Assembly: GCA_910578935.1 (NCBI GenBank)
Contig: CAJTSM010000033.1
Coordinates: forward strand, 1-17,597
Direction: 5' to 3'
Source of the DNA: an uncultured Oscillibacter sp.
GTDB lineage: Bacteria > Bacillota > Clostridia > Oscillospirales > Oscillospiraceae
DNA length: 17,597 bases
The notes below the pieces were generated by a model that searched no databases, was not told where the DNA came from, and saw nothing but the letters and a program-made list of their open reading frames with translations. The translations under genes were made by a program, and so were the position numbers. Below are positions 13,586-17,597 of the stretch, piece by piece (positions within the stretch are counted from its first letter, which is position 1; each line of letters starts with the position of its first letter).

Positions 13586-14764
13586 TTAGACCACGCCTTC
13601 CCGCCGGAGGCGGGCAAGCGTTTCGCCGTCAACGCCGGCGGCGGCGTAAATCTCCTCGTTCTGCGCGCCCAGTTCCGGCGCGGACGCCAGGGGCGGTTCC
13701 ACCTGTCCGGCGAATTTTACCGGCCTGCCAGGCATCTCCAGAGCGCCCACTCCGGCGTCCTCCACGGAGACGATCATGTTCCGCACCTGGAGCTGCGGCT
13801 GTTCCAGGGCCTTCCGGGTGGTGCTGCACATGGTTCCCGGAATGAGAGCCGCGTCGCATTTCTCCGCGATTTCCTCCATGGTATAGCCGGAAAAGAGTTC
13901 TTCCAGCTTCACCCGGAGATCCCCGAAGTAGTGGTAGCCCCGAACCAGGTTGGAGCAGTATTTTTCATCGGTGGTCCACTCCATACAGTCAAAAGCGGCA
14001 CAGAACTTCGCCCATTGGGCGTCGGACGAGATCCCCATGGCAACATAGCCGTTTTTGCATTTGAGAATGTCGTAGGGGTTAATGAGGGGATGAGCATTTC
14101 CAGTGCGCATGGGGTCCTCCCCCTCCGCGCCGTAAGTGATGACCTTATCCTCGGACACGGCTACGGCAGAGCCGCAGAGCGATGTCTCCACCAGCTGCCC
14201 CTCGCCTGTCTCCCTGGCGTGATACAGAGCCAGGCACACTGCGGAGGCCAGGAAGCTGGCCGCATAGTGCTCCGAGATGGCAAAACCGATGCGAGTAGGA
14301 GGATTCTCCGGAAAGCCGGTGAAGTGCATCACGCCGCTCTTCGCCTGGGCAATCAGGTCGGACTGGGGAATATCCCGGCCCGGCCCCTCGGAACCGTAAG
14401 CGGTAACCCGCCCGTAGACCAGGGACGGCTTCAGGGCCGAAAGGGTGTCGTAGCCCAGGCCAAGCCGTTCCATGACGCCGGGGGCGAAGTTCTCCAGAAT
14501 CACGTCGGCGTCCGCCGCCAGCTTTTTGAAGAGCTCCTGTCCCTCGGGACGTTCCAGGTCCAGGGTAATGCTCTTCTTGCCCCGGTCCCGGAAGGCATGA
14601 TGGGCGCTGGCGCCATTTTTCAATGGCGCCAGCTGTCTCAGAGGATCGCCCGTCCCGGGCGCCTCCACCTTAATGACTTCCGCGCCGTAATCGGCCAGCT
14701 CCATCCCGCAGTAACCGGAAAGCGTTGTCAAATCAAGAACCTTGGTTCCCTCTAAAGGCAGCAT
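13586..14764 (-). CDS. Class III CoA-transferase homologue with Glu at the catalytic site
   Basis: A 392-residue protein, ATG 14764 with GGAGG 5 nt upstream. It has the family frame: 'GTKVLDLTTLSGYCGMELAD', 'GAEVIKVEAPGTGD', 'DRGKKSITLDLERPEG', 'LENFAPGVMERLGLGYD' and 'TAYGSEGPG'. At the segment holding the catalytic Asp it reads 'TRIGFAISEHYAAS', placing Glu165 where Frc, CaiB and the neighbouring gene have Asp. The N-terminus is also a few residues shorter than its neighbour's. The enzyme may use Glu as the anhydride-forming nucleophile, have an altered reaction, or serve as a partner subunit to the active paralogue. It is the second gene of the operon, 127 nt after the dehydrogenase gene, with a large hairpin between. 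Confidence 0.88.
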   Translation of the reverse strand: MLPLEGTKVLDLTTLSGYCGMELADYGAEVIKVEAPGTGDPLRQLAPLKNGASAHHAFRDRGKKSITLDLERPEGQELFKKLAADADVILENFAPGVMERLGLGYDTLSALKPSLVYGRVTAYGSEGPGRDIPQSDLIAQAKSGVMHFTGFPENPPTRIGFAISEHYAASFLASAVCLALYHARETGEGQLVETSLCGSAVAVSEDKVITYGAEGEDPMRTGNAHPLINPYDILKCKNGYVAMGISSDAQWAKFCAAFDCMEWTTDEKYCSNLVRGYHYFGDLRVKLEELFSGYTMEEIAEKCDAALIPGTMCSTTRKALEQPQLQVRNMIVSVEDAGVGALEMPGRPVKFAGQVEPPLASAPELGAQNEEIYAAAGVDGETLARLRREGVV

Positions 14765-14815
14765 AGTGACCTCCTAATTACTGTGAGCGTTGCGCTTGTG
14801 TCTATATAACCGTCG

Positions 14816-14872
14816 AACGCCGCCCCTGGACGCAGGGAAGCCTGTTGGAAGCCGTCCCGGAGGGGCGGCGTT
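14816..14872 (-). other. Large intercistronic hairpin
   Basis: AACGCCGCCCC (14816-14826) pairs perfectly with GGGGCGGCGTT (14862-14872), and GGACG / CGTCC continue the stem inside. It lies between the dehydrogenase and first CoA-transferase genes. No T-run follows, so it is more likely a 3'-end stability element that protects the dehydrogenase mRNA, giving more dehydrogenase than transferase, than a true terminator. Confidence 0.6.
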
Positions 14873-14891
14873 TCCCGGTTGCGTGTGTTGA

Positions 14892-16070
14892 TTACTCCTC
14901 GTAGGCCCAGCCGGTGTACAGCTCCACGCCGCGCTTTTTGATCTGGCCGCCGATGACGTTGCGCTGGATCTCAGAAGTGCCCTCCCAGATGCGGTCCACG
15001 CGCTGGTCGCGCCACAGCCGCTCCACGGGGTTCTCCCGCATGTAGCCCCGACCGCCCAGAATCTGAACACCCTTGTCGGTGACGCGGTTGACCATCTCGG
15101 AGCACCACAGTTTGATGGCGGAGGCACGGGCGTGCTTCAGCTTGCGGTCCATGTCGCCGGAGATCTCCCAGCAGACGCGGTACAGCAGGCTCTTAGCCGC
15201 CATGATATCCATGGTCATATCCACCAGCATGTGCTCGATGACCTGATAGTCCCGGATAACATGGCCGCCCATGACCCGCTCGCTGGCCCACTCGTTGGCC
15301 ACGTTCAGCACACGCTCGGCGCCGCCGACGCAGCGGGCGGCGATGCCCAGGCGGGCCTCCACGAACCAGTCCTTGGTCATAGTGAAGCCTTCGCCGATGC
15401 CCTTGAGGATCTTGGACTCGTCAACCACAACGTCCTCGAAGGTAAACTCGGGGTGCTTAAAAGCGAAGTGGTGGGTAAATTCGGGAGTGCGCTTGATCTT
15501 CACGCCGGGGGCGTCCTTCTCCACGAAGAAGACGGTGGCCTTGTCGGGATCTCCGTCCAGGTGGGTATGTACCAGCAGGAAGTCGGCGATGTTGCCCACG
15601 GTGACGTACCACTTCTCACCGTTGATCTTATAGCCGCCGTCGCATTTCACAGCGGTGGTCTGGCACTGGGTGGGGTCGGAACCGGCGTCGGCCTCGGTGA
15701 TGGCATAGGCGTCACGGCGCTTGCACTGGCAGGAGGGAATCAGATACTCGTCGATCTGCTCCTGGGTGCCGAACTTCATGGGGAAGGAAGGCTGGGGAAC
15801 GGCGTCCCAGATAGCGCCGGTGGACATGCCCAGCTGCTCGCTGACCAGCATCTGCTCAAAGAGGGTCATGCCCTGGCCGCCATGCTCTTTGGAGTGGTTG
15901 GTGGCGTTAAAGCCCCACTTCATGACTTCCTCTGTGATCTTTTTGTGGGTTTCGGGGGAGATGCCGTTATTTTCCTCGCACTCCATCTCGTAGGGGAAGA
16001 GAACCTGCTCCGTGAACTCTCTGGCCTTTTCCTGTAACGCGCGGTGCTCCTTGCTCAGCTTGAATTCCAT
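14892..16070 (-). CDS. Acyl-CoA dehydrogenase-family flavoenzyme
   Basis: A 392-residue protein. ATG 16070 is chosen because AAAGGAAG precedes it at normal spacing; the longer frame would put that site inside the coding region. Domain order is normal: N-terminal helices (1-120), 'AYAITEADAGSDPTQ' at 121-135 in the flavin/substrate loop, a beta domain with 'INGEKWYVTVGNIADF', and a C-terminal helical domain with 'QILGGRGYMRENPVERLWRD'. The segment 'VDRIWEGTSEIQR' places the catalytic base at Glu363, as in short/medium-chain dehydrogenases. E. coli CaiA, as I recall, lacks this Glu. The enzyme uses FAD on an acyl-CoA. Desaturation, reduction of an enoyl-CoA, or C-N cleavage as in gamma-butyrobetaine metabolism are all possible. 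First gene of the operon, divergent from the MarR gene. Confidence 0.93.
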   Translation of the reverse strand: MEFKLSKEHRALQEKAREFTEQVLFPYEMECEENNGISPETHKKITEEVMKWGFNATNHSKEHGGQGMTLFEQMLVSEQLGMSTGAIWDAVPQPSFPMKFGTQEQIDEYLIPSCQCKRRDAYAITEADAGSDPTQCQTTAVKCDGGYKINGEKWYVTVGNIADFLLVHTHLDGDPDKATVFFVEKDAPGVKIKRTPEFTHHFAFKHPEFTFEDVVVDESKILKGIGEGFTMTKDWFVEARLGIAARCVGGAERVLNVANEWASERVMGGHVIRDYQVIEHMLVDMTMDIMAAKSLLYRVCWEISGDMDRKLKHARASAIKLWCSEMVNRVTDKGVQILGGRGYMRENPVERLWRDQRVDRIWEGTSEIQRNVIGGQIKKRGVELYTGWAYEE

Positions 16071-16101
16071 AATCGTGCTTCCTTTCATTCTAAATTTTTG
16101 T

Positions 16102-16136
16102 CCGAAGTACGTTTATCTGACTTCGGTTTGTCCGAA
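16102..16136. promoter_or_regulatory. Repeated TTCGG half-sites in the dehydrogenase leader
   Basis: TTTGTCCGAA occurs at 16097-16106 and again at 16127-16136, exactly 30 bp apart (about three helical turns). CCGAAGT (16102-16108) and ACTTCGG (16120-16126) form an inverted repeat with an 11 nt spacer. The three half-sites lie just downstream of the predicted start of the dehydrogenase transcript. They could bind a regulator or form a leader stem. Confidence 0.5.
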
Positions 16137-16149
16137 CTTGGATGATTTC

Positions 16150-16178
16150 ATTATAACCTCCGCACTTGAAAAGTCAAG
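16150..16178 (-). promoter_or_regulatory. Dehydrogenase operon promoter overlapped by a MarR-like operator
   Basis: On the minus strand TTGACT (16177-16172), a 16 bp spacer and TATAAT (16155-16150) make a strong promoter for the catabolic operon, about 70 nt before the dehydrogenase ATG. The palindrome CTTGA-N4-TCAAG (16165-16178) covers the -35 box. A dimeric MarR protein bound there would block RNA polymerase, and a TTGA/TCAA palindrome is a usual shape for MarR sites. Confidence 0.65.
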
Positions 16179-16294
16179 GGCTTTTTTTGCAAATGGGAGA
16201 CTTCGTATGAATAGACAGATGCGGAACGGCCTTTTTGTGCATTCAAGACAGGAGAGCCGAAACTGCTCCAAGGGCTTTCCCATTCTCCTGCCTA

Positions 16295-16352
16295 TTGACA
16301 GGAGGAGAAAACAAGAATAAAATGTGAAAAAAGACACCTGTTTCATTCTTGT
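16295..16352 (+). promoter_or_regulatory. marR promoter with inverted repeats
   Basis: TTGACA (16295-16300), a 17 bp spacer and TAAAAT (16318-16323) form a near-consensus promoter for the regulator gene. CTCCTG (16285-16290) and CAGGAG (16299-16304) flank and overlap the -35. ACAAGAAT (16311-16318) and ATTCTTGT (16345-16352) overlap the -10 and the start region. Autoregulation is therefore plausible. The rest of the 16179-16406 intergenic stretch shows no gene. Confidence 0.6.
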
Positions 16353-16406
16353 GAGAGCAGTGTTTTTACAGATGTCCGCAAATAGAGGAAAAGAGGATCA
16401 TGAATC

Positions 16407-16850
16407 ATGGAACGTTCGGACAACGGCCTGTTTGACCGATATTATAAAAGCTGGAATGGCATTGAGGCGGCATATGACAAAATTGCCGCCACCTATGGCG
16501 TTACCTCAAATATTATGGATGTCATCACGCTGCTCTATAAAAACCGGACGCCCATGACGCAGAACGACCTGAGCCGGGAACTATACCTTTCCCGGCAGAC
16601 TGTGACCAGCGTCGTGGACAGCCTGGAACGCAGGGGCCTGGTCACACGCAGCATTGCCGAAGGCGACCGGCGCAGCCGGGTGGTACTTTTGACGGAAGAA
16701 GGCCGGAAAGTCGGCCGAAAGCTGGGGCGGGCTATGCGGAAGATGGAGCTGGACGCCTTTGATCTTTTCTCAACGGAAGAGCTTCACGCCCTAGTGGACG
16801 GCATGGAAAAACTGTGGCACGGGCTGGCCCATGCTTTGGGGGAGGAATAG
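16407..16850 (+). CDS. MarR-family transcriptional regulator
   Basis: A 147-residue cytosolic DNA-binding protein, ATG 16407 with GAGG about 10 nt upstream. The winged-helix core is clear: 'MTQNDLSRELYLSRQTVTSV' is the helix-turn-helix, 'VDSLERRGLVTRSIAEGDRR' the end of the recognition helix and first wing strand, and 'SRVVLLTEEGRKV' the wing and return strand. Both ends are helical, as needed for dimer formation. Length is typical. MarR proteins usually repress a divergent operon and release it when a small ligand binds, often an aromatic acid or an acyl-CoA. Its place back to back with the dehydrogenase operon, and the palindrome over that operon's -35, make it the likely local switch. Ligand unknown. 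Confidence 0.92.
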   Translation: MERSDNGLFDRYYKSWNGIEAAYDKIAATYGVTSNIMDVITLLYKNRTPMTQNDLSRELYLSRQTVTSVVDSLERRGLVTRSIAEGDRRSRVVLLTEEGRKVGRKLGRAMRKMELDAFDLFSTEELHALVDGMEKLWHGLAHALGEE

Positions 16851-17163
16851 AGGGACTTTCCACTCCCGAAAAAGGGCATAAATACCTGCGGATTTGAATG
16901 TCGCACCGTGTATGACGGAATAGCGACAGCCTGTGGCACTCCCTCTCTCTTCTAATTTTCATGCCGAATATGCATACGCCGGGCAGGAGGCATTGGTTGA
17001 CGTTTAAGATGGCTGTGCAGATCACAGCAATTGAACCTGATTTTGTCTCGGGGAGAGCCGCACTGGGATAAACTGACGCAAAACCGGAAACACTCCAAGG
17101 AAGACAAACCTTTAAACCGAATCTTTTTCCTCCGAGAGTACGTATGAGAAAGAAGAAATTCCT

Positions 17164-17177
17164 CTGGGGCTCCCCAG
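17164..17177. repeat. Perfect 14 bp palindrome
   Basis: CTGGGGCTCCCCAG reads the same on both strands. It lies in the 16851-17190 stretch after marR, in which I see no gene and no clear terminator. Significance unknown. Confidence 0.3.
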
Positions 17178-17219
17178 GTCGTCACCTCTTTGCCGGCGAT
17201 AATTTTACGAGCGATAAAT

Positions 17220-17468
17220 TTTAATGAAGACAGCAACAAAAGCAAGACCAGCGGAGAACGGACCGGCCGGGAAGTTGAGTACGAAACCATCAGCGGTTCA
17301 TTCGTAACGAAACCGGAGCAGGCAGCTTTGACGGTGTTTGCGCTGTATACGCCTACGGCGGACTTTATGGGGAGCGAAATGGTGAACGTGAATGGCGGGG
17401 GCCTGATGAACTTTCAACAAAAACCGTTCAGCTTTACCGTTAAGGATGATCTGGCGCAGAAAAAGTAA
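17220..17468 (+). pseudogene. Fragment resembling a short-chain dehydrogenase C-terminus
   Basis: A plus-strand frame open from about 17148 to TAA at 17468. Within it 'KPEQAALTVFALYTPTADFM' followed by 'GSEMVNVNGGGLM' (nucleotides about 17304-17408) resembles the end of SDR enzymes, where a '(T)PEE(I/V)A..V.FL.S..A.F.TG' helix precedes 'V(D/N)GGG'. The Rossmann TGxxxGIG motif and the YxxxK active site are absent. No ribosome site or sensible start exists. It looks like the tail of a decayed gene. The match is by eye and short. Confidence 0.35.
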
Positions 17469-17500
17469 ATGCTTTTAGAATTTTTTGGAATATTTATCTA

Positions 17501-17597
17501 GGGGCTGTTTGAAAAATAGAGGAATGCCCAACGGCGAGAGATTTTTTCGCTGGGCAAGGCGATTTTCCGCAGGAATCCTGGCGGATTTCAAGGGAAA
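17501..17597. repeat. Left arm of a second fold-back repeat, cut by the window end
   Basis: From GGGGCTGTTTGAAAAATAG onward the sequence is non-coding and has the order GCAAGGC, AT-rich, CCGCAGGAATCCTGGCGG, TTTCAAGG. This matches the order seen in the centre of the fold-back repeat at 6353-6516. The central palindrome lies at 17567-17584, so the complementary right arm should follow just outside the window. Confidence 0.5.

Noticed and set aside
13541..14755. 404-codon plus-strand frame opposite the first CoA-transferase
   Set aside because: Exactly antisense to a gene with full family motifs and a good start; His/Gly/Arg-rich composition of a mirror frame.
15132..16037. 301-codon plus-strand frame opposite the acyl-CoA dehydrogenase
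   Set aside because: Antisense shadow; repetitive Gly/Val/His-rich sequence and no family resemblance.
16324..16557. Possible leader peptide (GTG at 16324) before marR
   Set aside because: Runs into marR in another frame, has no ribosome site and starts at the predicted transcription start region.
1..17597. CRISPR arrays, tRNA or rRNA genes
   Set aside because: No regularly spaced direct repeats and no tRNA-like or rRNA-like sequence were seen on either strand; a covariance-model scan was not possible here.

Overview
The window looks like a chromosomal stretch from a GC-rich, strictly anaerobic gut Firmicute, probably of the Oscillospiraceae / Eubacteriales type. The reasons are strong AGGAGG-type ribosome sites, frequent GTG and TTG starts, CaiB-type CoA-transferases beside a BCCT carrier and a ferredoxin, and integrative-element cargo genes. 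This placement is inferred from style and gene content; no rRNA or other marker gene is present.

Layout. (1) Positions 1-1763 (+) are the edge of an integrative element or prophage: the end of one gene, a ParB/DUF6551-like protein, and a radical-SAM-like protein whose C-terminus is replaced by foreign sequence. (2) Positions 1800-5600 are a gene graveyard: a frameshifted secreted-protein gene (+), then on the minus strand an interrupted gene, a surviving pair of small membrane-protein genes, a frameshifted lipoprotein gene, a broken membrane-protein gene and the GDSL motif of a deleted esterase. (3) Positions 5646-7550 hold three housekeeping-type genes, a cyclophilin lipoprotein (-), an acylphosphatase (+) and a low-molecular-weight tyrosine phosphatase (-), with a long fold-back repeat between the first two. 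Positions 7689-8230 hold an apparent integrase scrap and a strong minus-strand terminator. (4) Positions 8232-16070, all on the minus strand, form the main system. In transcription order it is acyl-CoA dehydrogenase, two class III (CaiB/BaiF) CoA-transferases, a terminator-like hairpin, a 2x[4Fe-4S] ferredoxin, a YbgC-like thioesterase, a CaiT-like BCCT transporter and a divergent GroEL. A MarR-type regulator (16407-16850, +) is divergent, and the shared region carries a promoter for each side and several inverted repeats. (5) Positions 16851-17597 hold a fragment resembling the C-terminus of a short-chain dehydrogenase and one arm of a second fold-back repeat cut by the window edge.

How the main cluster could work (inference). 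The BCCT carrier would bring in a betaine- or carnitine-like compound, perhaps by exchange with its product as CaiT does. The CoA-transferases would put it on CoA, the flavin enzyme would oxidise, reduce or cleave the CoA ester, and the ferredoxin and thioesterase would handle electrons and release. This is the logic of carnitine / gamma-butyrobetaine metabolism, but no CaiD-type hydratase, CoA ligase or ETF gene is present. One CoA-transferase has Glu at the catalytic Asp position, and the cluster ends in a GroEL with an altered substrate-binding face, so this is not a plain copy of the E. coli cai operon. The substrate cannot be read from sequence alone.
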